9,902 bases of DNA from Nitrososphaeraceae archaeon (GCA_030038695.1 JASHSN010000194.1:1-9902); one strand, 5' to 3'; positions 1 through 5,986 are shown, counted from the first letter of the stretch. Translations and numbers: made by a program. The notes: generated by a model not told the origin, from the letters alone.

Positions 1-888
1 CAAATGCTCCTCCGGTTCTGACATACTTATATCTATCATAATCCCTAGGGCTGCTGCTAGAAGCTGTGTCTGACGTATTAATTTAGGAGATGATGTACGT
101 AAATTCATTTGATTCTGAGTATGCCACTCGTCATCTACGAACAATCCCCTAATGAACGCTGATCTTATGCTTTCCGAAGCATATAGGATAAAGTCTGGTA
201 TCTGTTTTTCTAAAGCATTCTTTCCGAACCACTTAGCGAAAGCACGACCAATGGATGTACATGATACCGCAGAATAGGTAGCATTAACGTCTTCTCTTGC
301 TTGTGGCTTAGACAACGTGGCGCCAATTGATTTCATTATACGCGTTATCTTTTCTGCTATTTCTATTTCATCTTTATGAATTGAATAATTCAGTATTACC
401 TCGCCCTGTGCTAACATGTTGGTATGACCTGTGGCGACGTATATCCCCATCAGCCAAGCGATATCTTCATTCAATACCAGACTAACTAAACCATGTCGAT
501 ATCCGTGGGAATTAACCTTATTGAATTCTGTCAAATCTATGGATTGCAGACTATGCTGTTTCTTCAATCGTGGAACGACCAAAAGGTCATGGCGTTTGAT
601 ATTTTGTGCAGTCACCCATCCCAGTTTATGTTGGCCTGTGTGATCTCGAAATAGTCCGGAATTGAATCTAAACCAATCTTTCTTGGCGATTAGGATAGGA
701 TGTTCCGGGGTACATGTTATCTTTTCTAGATAACATGCATTGATTTCACAAAGCTGTCCTTTGTATTCTCTTTTCATCGTCTTTACCACTTTCACTTTAT
801 CACCGTCGTATGATGTCACCTCATCGCCAGTTTTGATATCTGAAATTGGCAAGCATGGTCCTTGGATATATGTAGTCGGAGCGAAACA
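1..888 (-). other. Intein (Hint splicing domain + LAGLIDADG-type endonuclease), C-terminal end missing
   Basis: The intein starts at C204 of the methyltransferase frame. Block A reads 'CFAPTTYIQG', followed by 'PISDIKTGDEV', the usual opening of a Hint fold. Block B is 'ITCTPEHPILI' (260-270) with the T263-x-x-H266 pair that assists the N-S acyl shift. 'WVTAQNIKRHDLLVVPR' (294-310) fits the close of the N-terminal splicing half. An endonuclease-like region follows: 'IAWLMGIYVATG' (346-357) matches the first LAGLIDADG helix and 'SAFIRGLFVDDE' (446-457) the second, linked by 'EKQIPDFIL'. At the catalytic acidic position the first helix has T356, while the second keeps D456, so cutting activity is doubtful. 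Blocks F and G (terminal His-Asn) and the +1 residue are off the window; Cys +1 is predicted because family members often read 'N-I-C-H-E-H' here. Splicing is inferred, not seen. Confidence 0.88.
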
Positions 889-1497
889 TATGTTGTCAAT
901 ACTGTAATTTTGAATCATTGAATCCAAGTCATTCATCTGTATGACAAATATTCCATCATCGTCTAGAATTTCGTGGATATCCTTGCAAAAGCTGTTTGGG
1001 TCATCCAAATAGCAGAACATGTCAATTGCTGTGATGACTTTGGCCTTTGATTTTTTAGGGTGTATAGAATTCCAATATTCTTTAGCACTGAAATAACCCC
1101 TACTTGGCGCGTATTTTTCCAGAATATTATTGGGAGGTTCAAAGCCTACTGTCTTTACATAATGTCTGTAATACGACAATAAGAGTCCATCATTCGACCC
1201 GATATCCACTACTATGTCGCCGGGTTTCAAATCTATTCTAGATTCGATATCTTTGACCACATCAAAGAGAGCGTCGTTCGTTGACTGATTGACACCATTC
1301 AAGTAATGAAATTCTGAGAATTGAGTGGTATTACTGAGCTGTACCAGATGGCAATTCTGACATTCTATCAATGATAGGTCTGCATAGTCATCTTTTTCGT
1401 CAGGAGATGATTTGAATTTTATTACGGCAAGCTTACCCAAATCCAATGCTTTACTAGAGGATACGAGTAATTCACTCCTACATCCTCTGCATTTCAT
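1..1497 (-). CDS. C-methyltransferase (zinc-binding + SAM domain) split by an intein; partial at left edge
   Basis: The frame is open for 499 codons from ATG at 1497 to the window edge. Residues 1-203 form the N-extein. They hold a Cys4 zinc-binding module (C3, C6, C46, C49), then a Rossmann SAM-binding domain with motif I 'VVDIGSNDG' (about 96-104) and a later 'AIDMFCYLDDP' to 'DDDGIFVIQMNDLDSM' segment. This order is that of the TylC3/TcaB9-type family (Methyltransf_13, a SAM domain, Methyltransf_14), which C-methylates nucleotide-linked keto-deoxysugars for surface glycans or secondary metabolites. The extein stops after 'SIDNI', just where family members continue with an HEH active-site motif; an intein starts there at C204. 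The start is supported by GGAG at 1506-1509, 8 bases upstream. The remaining intein, the C-extein and the stop lie outside the window. Methyltransferase class and intein are strong calls; the sugar substrate is unknown. Confidence 0.9.
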   Translation of the reverse strand, partial: MKCRGCRSELLVSSSKALDLGKLAVIKFKSSPDEKDDYADLSLIECQNCHLVQLSNTTQFSEFHYLNGVNQSTNDALFDVVKDIESRIDLKPGDIVVDIGSNDGLLLSYYRHYVKTVGFEPPNNILEKYAPSRGYFSAKEYWNSIHPKKSKAKVITAIDMFCYLDDPNSFCKDIHEILDDDGIFVIQMNDLDSMIQNYSIDNICFAPTTYIQGPCLPISDIKTGDEVTSYDGDKVKVVKTMKREYKGQLCEINACYLEKITCTPEHPILIAKKDWFRFNSGLFRDHTGQHKLGWVTAQNIKRHDLLVVPRLKKQHSLQSIDLTEFNKVNSHGYRHGLVSLVLNEDIAWLMGIYVATGHTNMLAQGEVILNYSIHKDEIEIAEKITRIMKSIGATLSKPQAREDVNATYSAVSCTSIGRAFAKWFGKNALEKQIPDFILYASESIRSAFIRGLFVDDEWHTQNQMNLRTSSPKLIRQTQLLAAALGIMIDISMSEPEEHL

Positions 1498-1505
1498 TTA
1501 TAGTT

Positions 1506-1509
1506 CTCC
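1506..1509 (-). promoter_or_regulatory. Shine-Dalgarno site of the methyltransferase
   Basis: GGAG on the minus strand lies 8 bases before the ATG at 1497. In this window most upstream genes look leaderless, so a clear ribosome-binding site here hints that the methyltransferase is either second in a transcript or has a true leader. Confidence 0.6.
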
Positions 1510-1528
1510 ATAATCTCCGACATAGTTT

Positions 1529-1780
1529 TTAGCTGTCATCCGGAGGCATCAACCTTAGGTCCTCTCCCAAGTAAGCACTTTGTTTGATTGCCTTTGCAGA
1601 GTTCAATCGATCTACAAATATGACGGTTTTGTCTTTTAGACTCCCCAGCGTCCCAGTCTTCCCAAGACAATGACGACAGGATATCCACATCTTACAGCTT
1701 TTGAGTTGACTAATCATCCAGAGTGAAGAGGTATCCGCAGTCGGTTGTAAAAAAGAGAGATGGCAACAGCCATTTAGCAT
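1529..1780 (-). CDS. Possible 83-residue protein upstream of the methyltransferase, unrecognised
   Basis: I do not recognise this protein. It is Cys-rich in the middle (C29, C35, C38, in 'CKMWISCRHC') and ends 'LRLMPPDDS'. It has no obvious membrane segment. Two things argue for it being real. A TATA-like TATAAAA (1805-1811, minus strand) is centred 28 bases before its ATG, right for a leaderless archaeal mRNA. The next gene, the methyltransferase, starts 31 bases after its stop and has a Shine-Dalgarno site, as expected of a second gene in an operon. Against it: the sequence lacks convincing protein character and another frame of the same stretch is also open for about 49 codons. The promoter might instead simply drive the methyltransferase with a leader of about 280 bases. 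Confidence 0.3.
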   Translation of the reverse strand: MLNGCCHLSFLQPTADTSSLWMISQLKSCKMWISCRHCLGKTGTLGSLKDKTVIFVDRLNSAKAIKQSAYLGEDLRLMPPDDS

Positions 1781-1804
1781 GAAAGTCAGTTTATATTAAC
1801 GGTA

Positions 1805-1811
1805 TTTTATA
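1805..1811 (-). promoter_or_regulatory. Candidate TATA box for the 1780/methyltransferase transcript
   Basis: TATAAAA on the minus strand, in an AT-rich run (1803-1817). Its centre is 28 bases from the ATG at 1780, the spacing expected if transcription starts at or next to that codon. Confidence 0.4.
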
Positions 1812-1958
1812 TTTTTGTGACACTCTGTGAATCTCATTTGGAATATCCTTACACTCTTCTCTTACCCAAACCTCTGATGTGATCTTCAAAGATGATTCTA
1901 GTAGTATAAATCTGACAAATACCAATAACAGAATCATTTCATAATAGTGAACATAGGG

Positions 1959-2019
1959 GTGAGTTGTTGGTGTTGTGAAGATACATGGGTTTGATGTTTT
2001 TGATAAACGAACAACTCAC
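1959..2019. repeat. Inverted repeat, 10-bp perfect arms
   Basis: GTGAGTTGTT at 1959-1968 is the exact reverse complement of AACAACTCAC at 2010-2019, with 41 bases between. It lies between two divergent transcription units, so it could be a pair of half-sites for a regulator or form a cruciform. The wide spacing makes a simple dimer operator less likely. Confidence 0.45.
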
Positions 2020-2263
2020 ATACACAACTTACTCTGAGATCAAGGTAACCACAAGATACGTTTTAACACAGTTCAGAACGCACACAGCCATTCCTTTGCA
2101 GCTTTGATTAGAAGTTCTTGCTATGGCTTTTCTCTGTAATAATCGCGTAAGTTTGATCCAAAAGCCAGTGTTCAGTTTTCAAGCTAAAACCAAATCATAA
2201 CTTTTCTCATTATCTTCTCTATACTGGTAGTCATAACAGTGAAGGAGTTATATATCGATTATA

Positions 2264-3667
2264 TTGATATCAGGGCAAATTTACTTATCGTTAGAGGGGG
2301 GTACAAATCCCATAGGCCACCATCCGTCATCCAAATCATGGAAAACATTCGCCAGCAGGGCGAATAAGTTTATCCTAGAAACACAAGAGTATGTTCTCCA
2401 AGGACTAGATCCAGGGGGCTTTTATCAAGCAATATGGTCTAGGGATGCATCCTACATTCTCAAAGATTGGTTCCTATCAGGTAACGTCGAAGGAGTATTG
2501 CGGCAGATTTATTTTATATGGTCTCATCAAATAGAAGCGAAAAAGGAAGAAAAGTTAGTTTATGGCAGAGGGTCACCAGAGATGAATTTTTCATCCGAAG
2601 TAGCAAATGAAGATAAACTAAAAGAGTTTGAAGGAGCTCTACCAACCACAATATATCATGATGGTTTCTCTGAAGTCTATGGACAGAATCCTGACATAGA
2701 CTCTACAGCTTTGATGCTTTCAGCGACGTCCTGGATTCTAGTTAGAACTCTAAACGAAGAGGAAGAGTCCCCTGTTAGACATTTACCAGAACGGCCAGTT
2801 ATAGCTGCCGAACATTCCTCAAATTATGTATCTGCCTTACTATCAAAAGTTGGAATAACAGACCCATCGAAAGTTAGCGATTTCGTTATCCCCAAAATGC
2901 TCAAAGCAGTTTGCTATCTGATTAGCCGTGATAAAGACAAGGACGGATTATTGGAACAGAATCACAACGAAGATTGGATGGATACCATTCTTAGATCCGG
3001 CAAAATTGTGTATAGCCAAGCTTGCTGGTTGTTAGCTTTAATTGACTTTACTGCTCTTTTGATAAAGGTAAGAAGGGAAAGAGATGCTAAAAAATTGATG
3101 GCATTAATCATGGAAACAATCCAAGCTGTCGAAGAAAAGTTATGGTCAGACAACGATAGAAGCTACGTTGATCTTCAAGAGAGTCATGAATGGCCATATA
3201 GAATGCTAACCCAAGATGTATCCTTGTATTTAGTTGCAATCACTCATAATATGATAACGAATTGGCAAGACAAGAAAGAAAGCGAAAAACAGAGTATTCA
3301 GCGAGCGTACGTAAGGGCAATCATGACGCTTAATGAGATGAGAAGTAGGCTGTGGAAAGATAGTTGGCCTTTGGTAACAGAAGTCGAATTAAGAGCCACT
3401 GGTCCTTGGATCTTGAAACCGTACGAGTACCACAATCGCACATTTTGGCCATGGATTACTGGGATAGAGATGATGGCAAGGAGCAGATTCAATCGATTCG
3501 AAGAATGTAATATTTTACTATCTAAAATTGCACCGGATACTCATCAACACAAACATGCGTTCTATGAGTGGATAAATCCGATCACAGATCAGCCCAATGG
3601 AGCATTCCCATTCCGGACAGGGATTTCGTCTGTAAGGATAGCTCTTTTCGACATTTTAGAGAAATAA
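2264..3667 (+). CDS. (alpha/alpha)6-barrel glycoside hydrolase, glycogen-debranching/GH15-like
   Basis: This 467-residue protein has the motifs of six-hairpin glycosidases related to amylo-1,6-glucosidase (GDE C-terminal domain), GH15 glucoamylase and GH100 invertase. They are 'AIWSRDASYILKDWF' (56-70), 'NPDIDST' (142-148), 'NEDWMD' (235-240, holding a likely catalytic acid), 'YSQACW' (250-255), 'PYEYHNRTFWPWITG' (386-400) and a closing 'YEWINP' to 'NGAFPFRTGISS' (434-456). It probably releases glucose or another sugar from an alpha-glucan or storage sugar. There is no signal peptide, so it should act in the cytoplasm. It lacks the N-terminal domain of complete debranching enzymes and is a bare catalytic barrel. 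The first usable start is TTG at 2264 (an in-frame stop lies at 2240, and no in-frame ATG occurs before codon 107). GAAGGAG at 2241-2247 is rather far upstream at 16 bases, so the exact start is uncertain. Base composition matches the archaeal background. The substrate is not readable from sequence. Confidence 0.85.
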   Translation: MISGQIYLSLEGGTNPIGHHPSSKSWKTFASRANKFILETQEYVLQGLDPGGFYQAIWSRDASYILKDWFLSGNVEGVLRQIYFIWSHQIEAKKEEKLVYGRGSPEMNFSSEVANEDKLKEFEGALPTTIYHDGFSEVYGQNPDIDSTALMLSATSWILVRTLNEEEESPVRHLPERPVIAAEHSSNYVSALLSKVGITDPSKVSDFVIPKMLKAVCYLISRDKDKDGLLEQNHNEDWMDTILRSGKIVYSQACWLLALIDFTALLIKVRRERDAKKLMALIMETIQAVEEKLWSDNDRSYVDLQESHEWPYRMLTQDVSLYLVAITHNMITNWQDKKESEKQSIQRAYVRAIMTLNEMRSRLWKDSWPLVTEVELRATGPWILKPYEYHNRTFWPWITGIEMMARSRFNRFEECNILLSKIAPDTHQHKHAFYEWINPITDQPNGAFPFRTGISSVRIALFDILEK

Positions 3668-3721
3668 CTTACGCACAATAACATAGCGAATATTTGATCG
3701 GTATCTGGTAGCCTCAAAAAC

Positions 3722-3726
3722 TTTAT
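3722..3726 (+). promoter_or_regulatory. TATA-like element of the zinc-finger gene
   Basis: TTTAT, within 'AAAAACTTTATC', lies 26-30 bases before the ATG at 3752. With no Shine-Dalgarno in between, a leaderless transcript is likely. Confidence 0.4.
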
Positions 3727-3751
3727 CACATACAATCAGAAGTTATTAGTT

Positions 3752-3889
3752 ATGTGTATCAATGGCTCACAGGAATACGGATGCAAACTGTGCGGAAAAA
3801 AATTCGCAGACAGCTTGGGCGATATGGAGCGTCATATACTTACAGAGCACATGCAAAGAGGAGATTTTTCTACTCTAAAAACAAAGTAA
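3752..3889 (+). CDS. Small single C2H2 zinc-finger protein (45 residues)
   Basis: The 45 codons encode one classic C2H2 finger: C11-x2-C14, then the hydrophobic finger positions F18 and L22, then H28-x4-H33. After it comes a short basic tail ('MQRGDFSTLKTK'). Free-standing single-finger proteins of this size are common in Thaumarchaeota and are thought to bind nucleic acid or act as small regulators; no target is known. The gene follows the glycosidase by 84 bases but has its own TATA-like element, so it is probably transcribed separately. The call is firm on structure and open on function. Confidence 0.8.
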   Translation: MCINGSQEYGCKLCGKKFADSLGDMERHILTEHMQRGDFSTLKTK

Positions 3890-4016
3890 TACCAACTATT
3901 GAACATATTCAGTTAAGTTTTAGTTCGTGATAGATAATTTAGACTCTAGTAACATTGCACGGTCCATTAGACCCTTAATATGGTTCTAAGCGTCATGTCA
4001 TGTCACTTTTGACGCA

Positions 4017-4133
4017 TCAGCAAGATTTACCCGCTGAAATTTCATTTTCGATAACTTTATTCATAAGATTGATTGCATGACGTTTTGTTTTTTCACTTAT
4101 TTTGGCTTTATTTGCAACTACTTCCATCGCTTG
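4017..4133 (-). pseudogene. Fragment of a transcription factor B (TFB) gene, second cyclin repeat
   Basis: The minus strand from 4133 reads 'QAMEVVANKAKISEKTKR', then 'HAINLMNKVIENEISAGKS', Cys and stop. This is a close match to the start of the second cyclin-fold repeat of archaeal TFB, where 'SEKTKR-AI--M--VI---ISAGKDPMGLAA' is typical. After 'SAGKS' the similarity ends abruptly at a stop. The N-terminal zinc ribbon, the first cyclin repeat and the rest of the second are absent nearby. A short out-of-frame 'MTLRTILRV' (3967-3996, minus) might be the decayed end of the same gene ('EVTLRNR-K-L' in intact TFBs), but that is weak. The fragment begins directly after the stop codon of the cupin gene and in its frame. 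It is too short to work as a factor, so I call it a relic. Confidence 0.65.
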
Positions 4134-4538
4134 TTATGTTAACGACCCATGATATTGTTCATCTGTGACCTTTTCCATCCAGTCGACAATCTTGCCGTCG
4201 AGCTGTTCCTGAATAGCGATATGCGTCATGGCCGTGCTTGCCCTGGCACCATGCCAATGTTTTTCACCGGGCGGGATCCGGACCACGTCACCAGGACGAA
4301 TTTCCTCGATCTGGCCTCCCCAACACTGTACTAGGCCGCAACCAGCCGTCACGATCAGGATCTGGCCTAGTGGATGGGTGTGCCATGCGGTACGGGCGGC
4401 AGGCTCAAAGGTGACACTGGCGCCGAAAGCTCGCCCAGGATCGTTTGCCTGAAACAGAGGATCAATACGCACGGTGCCGGTGAAATACTCAGCCGGCCCT
4501 TTAGTTGAGGGCTGCGAACCGCCTCGTTTGATGTCCAT
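4134..4538 (-). CDS. Mn-dependent cupin, hydroxynitrile-lyase-like (bacterial type)
   Basis: A small single-domain cupin. '[10 protein letters not shown]' and 'GEKHWHG' supply the metal ligands. Counting from the ATG at 4538 these are H53, H55, Q59 and H94, the same numbers as in the Granulicella tundricola (R)-hydroxynitrile lyase, whose sequence this closely resembles as I recall it. Such cupins bind Mn and cleave or form cyanohydrins in vitro; their natural role is unclear. The frame is open back to an ATG at 4604, but that ATG is part of a TATAAAT box, so the real start is probably 4538 or 4559 (seven residues longer). I chose 4538 because it gives the family's usual N-terminus (134 residues). 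The gene is clearly richer in G+C than its flanks and looks acquired from a bacterium, perhaps an acidobacterium. A TFB fragment follows its stop directly. Confidence 0.85.
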   Translation of the reverse strand: MDIKRGGSQPSTKGPAEYFTGTVRIDPLFQANDPGRAFGASVTFEPAARTAWHTHPLGQILIVTAGCGLVQCWGGQIEEIRPGDVVRIPPGEKHWHGARASTAMTHIAIQEQLDGKIVDWMEKVTDEQYHGSLT

Positions 4539-4602
4539 TTTGTCTTTCTTTGATTCCATTTGATTAATAACTGCTAGTAATGAGTCGTACCCTGAACCCC
4601 CC

Positions 4603-4609
4603 ATTTATA
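4603..4609 (-). promoter_or_regulatory. TATA box of the cupin gene
   Basis: TATAAAT on the minus strand. A start of transcription about 26 bases on (near 4580) would give a leader of about 20 bases to the ATG at 4559 or about 40 to that at 4538. It overlaps the upstream ATG at 4604, which argues against that codon being used. Confidence 0.45.
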
Positions 4610-4755
4610 GTAACACATTTGTCGATGATATCGTTCAGGTTAAACGATAGTTGTCGTCTTGGTGAACAGCATTGTTCGTAGTCATGGGCCTAGGCAAAAG
4701 CTTTACAGTAGTATGTTCGTGATATTATTTTCCAGGGGGTAATTATACGGAGAAT

Positions 4756-4794
4756 TATTTGTATAAAGAAAAGGTCGTATACTTTATACAAATA
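4756..4794. repeat. Inverted repeat over a TATA box, candidate operator
   Basis: TATTTGTATAAAG (4756-4768) and CTTTATACAAATA (4782-4794) are perfect reverse complements with 13 bases between. The right arm contains TTTATA (4783-4788), about 28-30 bases before the ATG at 4816, so a protein bound here would cover the promoter. The left arm gives the same box on the other strand. It has no following T-run, so a terminator is less likely. Confidence 0.6.
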
Positions 4795-4815
4795 TGATGT
4801 ATATGACGTTAAAAA

Positions 4816-4941
4816 ATGCGTAGGGTGATAATCCAACCACGACCCCGACCGTCAGTTGCTGCTTATCAAGACATGACATTGAATAATAAGGCGGTATTAC
4901 TATTCTCAAAATTCAAGGATAGCAACCTATTTCGGCACTAG
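4816..4941 (+). CDS. Possible 41-residue leaderless small protein, unrecognised
   Basis: ATG at 4816 opens 41 codons, beginning 'MRRVIIQPRPRPSVAAY' and ending 'LLFSKFKDSNLFRH'. The N-terminus is basic and proline-rich, the rest mildly amphipathic. No family is recognised. The only support is a TATA-like TTTATA at the right distance for a leaderless mRNA, inside a perfect inverted repeat. It might equally be a non-coding leader or chance. Confidence 0.28.
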   Translation: MRRVIIQPRPRPSVAAYQDMTLNNKAVLLFSKFKDSNLFRH

Positions 4942-5182
4942 GCCTTCTACTATTCATTTTTCGGTGTTAATGAACATGCGTGACTAAAAATAAGAGCGAG
5001 AAATTCTATGTCTTTTGACTGTAATATCATTTTCTGCTGCAACTCTAAGAACGATAATCAAATATTCTTATTCTCATACATAGTTATTTCCATTTTTTGT
5101 AATAAATATGAGAAATGTGCCTGGATTTATAGTTTTTTCCGCTAAGTTAGAATACAGGTACCTACTATAGATAGTCTAAAGG

Positions 5183-5749
5183 GTGGCAAAATGGACTATG
5201 ACTATAATTTGGGACCAGCTAATTGTAGAAAATATTCTTTTAGCTGGAATAATTGTTGGTTCAATTTATCTAGAGCAGTGGGGTCATAGAAGATCACAAA
5301 TCATAGAAGAGAGAAAGACAAAGGGACGAATTATAATGTATCTAGCAGATGACCTGCAAAAAAGACTCAACTTCATTGATGAAACACACAAGTACAGTGA
5401 TTTTAAGCCTTTCTTTACAGATATGTGGGACGCAATTATACTTGCGGGCAAACATGCACTCCTTCCGTTTGAGTTATTCCAAAGTTTACAACGAACCTAT
5501 TCTTGGATGAAATATTATAATAGTGAATTAGATAGTCGTAGCGATAAGGCACTCGATGAAAAAGTTCTTAGAGAGCTACTAGAAGACGTACGAAAGTCTA
5601 TAATTAGATCTTTGAACAAGTTGAACGAAACTGAAAAGATTAGCAATTCTACAACGGATCACGAAATAGGGGAAGAGACAATCGATGTAACTTCAAACAA
5701 TATTGCAAAGAGGATAATAAATCAAGTTAAACAAGAACTCGAAGTATAA
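5183..5749 (+). CDS. Membrane-anchored helical protein of unknown function
   Basis: I do not recognise this 188-residue protein. It has a single hydrophobic helix near the N-terminus (about 12-30, 'QLIVENILLAGIIVGSIYL'), followed directly by positive residues ('HRRS', 'ERKTKGR'). The remainder is therefore predicted to lie in the cytoplasm. That part is largely alpha-helical and charged, with a Trp/Tyr-rich middle ('TDMWDAIIL', 'TYSWMKYYNSEL') and a helix-rich, acidic C-terminal third. The start shown is GTG at 5183. ATG at 5198 (residue 6) is a good alternative because GGGTGG at 5181-5186 would then serve as ribosome-binding site. Base composition is that of the archaeal background. It stands alone, and a stem-loop with a T-run (5839-5888) probably ends its transcript. 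Confidence 0.75.
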   Translation: MAKWTMTIIWDQLIVENILLAGIIVGSIYLEQWGHRRSQIIEERKTKGRIIMYLADDLQKRLNFIDETHKYSDFKPFFTDMWDAIILAGKHALLPFELFQSLQRTYSWMKYYNSELDSRSDKALDEKVLRELLEDVRKSIIRSLNKLNETEKISNSTTDHEIGEETIDVTSNNIAKRIINQVKQELEV

Positions 5750-5774
5750 GAATCGAGATACTCTTGGAAGGAAG

Positions 5775-5840
5775 ATGGCAAAAGAGTATAGAAGAGAGCT
5801 GGAGGATACAAAGAGTAGACATGGATTACTAATTCCATAA
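5775..5840 (+). CDS. Possible 21-residue peptide ORF
   Basis: ATG at 5775, directly preceded by a purine-rich GGAAGGAAG, opens 21 codons ('MAKEYRRELEDTKSRHGLL...'). It is highly charged and helix-prone. It starts 25 bases after the membrane-protein gene and its stop overlaps the first arm of the putative terminator. The support is only positional and it may be chance. Confidence 0.15.
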   Translation: MAKEYRRELEDTKSRHGLLIP

Positions 5841-5888
5841 ACTGTGGGAGTCGGACATCAAATCGCCAATTCATAACCACAGTTTTTT
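5839..5888 (+). terminator. Stem-loop with T-run
   Basis: AAACTGTGG (5839-5847) pairs with CCACAGTTT (5877-5885) across a 29-base loop and runs into six T (5883-5888), with another T6 shortly after. T-rich tracts are the main termination signal in archaea; the stem may be incidental or stabilise the 3' end. Confidence 0.45.
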
Positions 5889-5955
5889 GCTAATATTTTT
5901 TCAGTGCCATTTTATTTCGGTCCATCAATGCACGATCCGATAGTTGCCAACCTTC

Positions 5956-5964
5956 TTATAAAAA
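5956..5964 (+). promoter_or_regulatory. TATA box of the HicB-like gene
   Basis: TTATAAAAA centred 27 bases before the ATG at 5987, the typical distance for leaderless archaeal transcripts. Confidence 0.55.
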
Positions 5965-5986
5965 ATGTGCGAAATGATAGTGGGTA

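Larger units (their letters stand above)
1781..2263. other. Divergent intergenic region without a firm gene
   Basis: This AT-rich stretch separates the minus-strand methyltransferase side from the plus-strand glycosidase. It holds the minus-strand TATA candidate near 1808 and a 10-bp inverted repeat (1959-1968 and 2010-2019). A 48-codon minus-strand frame (1791-1937) is open but has no promoter or family support. GAAGGAG at 2241-2247 could be the glycosidase ribosome-binding site. Confidence 0.6.
4605..5182. other. Long intergenic region
   Basis: About 580 bases between the divergent cupin and membrane-protein genes. The left half holds the 13-bp inverted repeat (4756-4794) and the 41-codon ORF at 4816-4941. 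From 4942 to 5120 I see only AT-rich sequence with scattered T-runs. TTTATAG at 5126-5132 is a possible TATA box for the gene at 5183, which would leave a leader of roughly 30-40 bases. I found no TFB N-terminal remnant upstream of the cupin. Confidence 0.6.

Noticed and set aside
431..643. 70-codon plus-strand ORF
   Set aside because: It lies antisense within the intein-coding frame and has no protein character of its own.
1791..1937. 48-codon minus-strand ORF starting 'MILLLVFVRFILLE', open further upstream to a stop near 2014
   Set aside because: It looks protein-like at first, but no TATA box or ribosome-binding site is placed for it, no family is recognised, and open frames of this length arise by chance here.
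3990..4015. Inverted repeat GCGTCA...TGACGC with a tandem TGTCA
   Set aside because: The arms are only 6 bp and it falls within the decayed end of the TFB relic, so it is probably chance.
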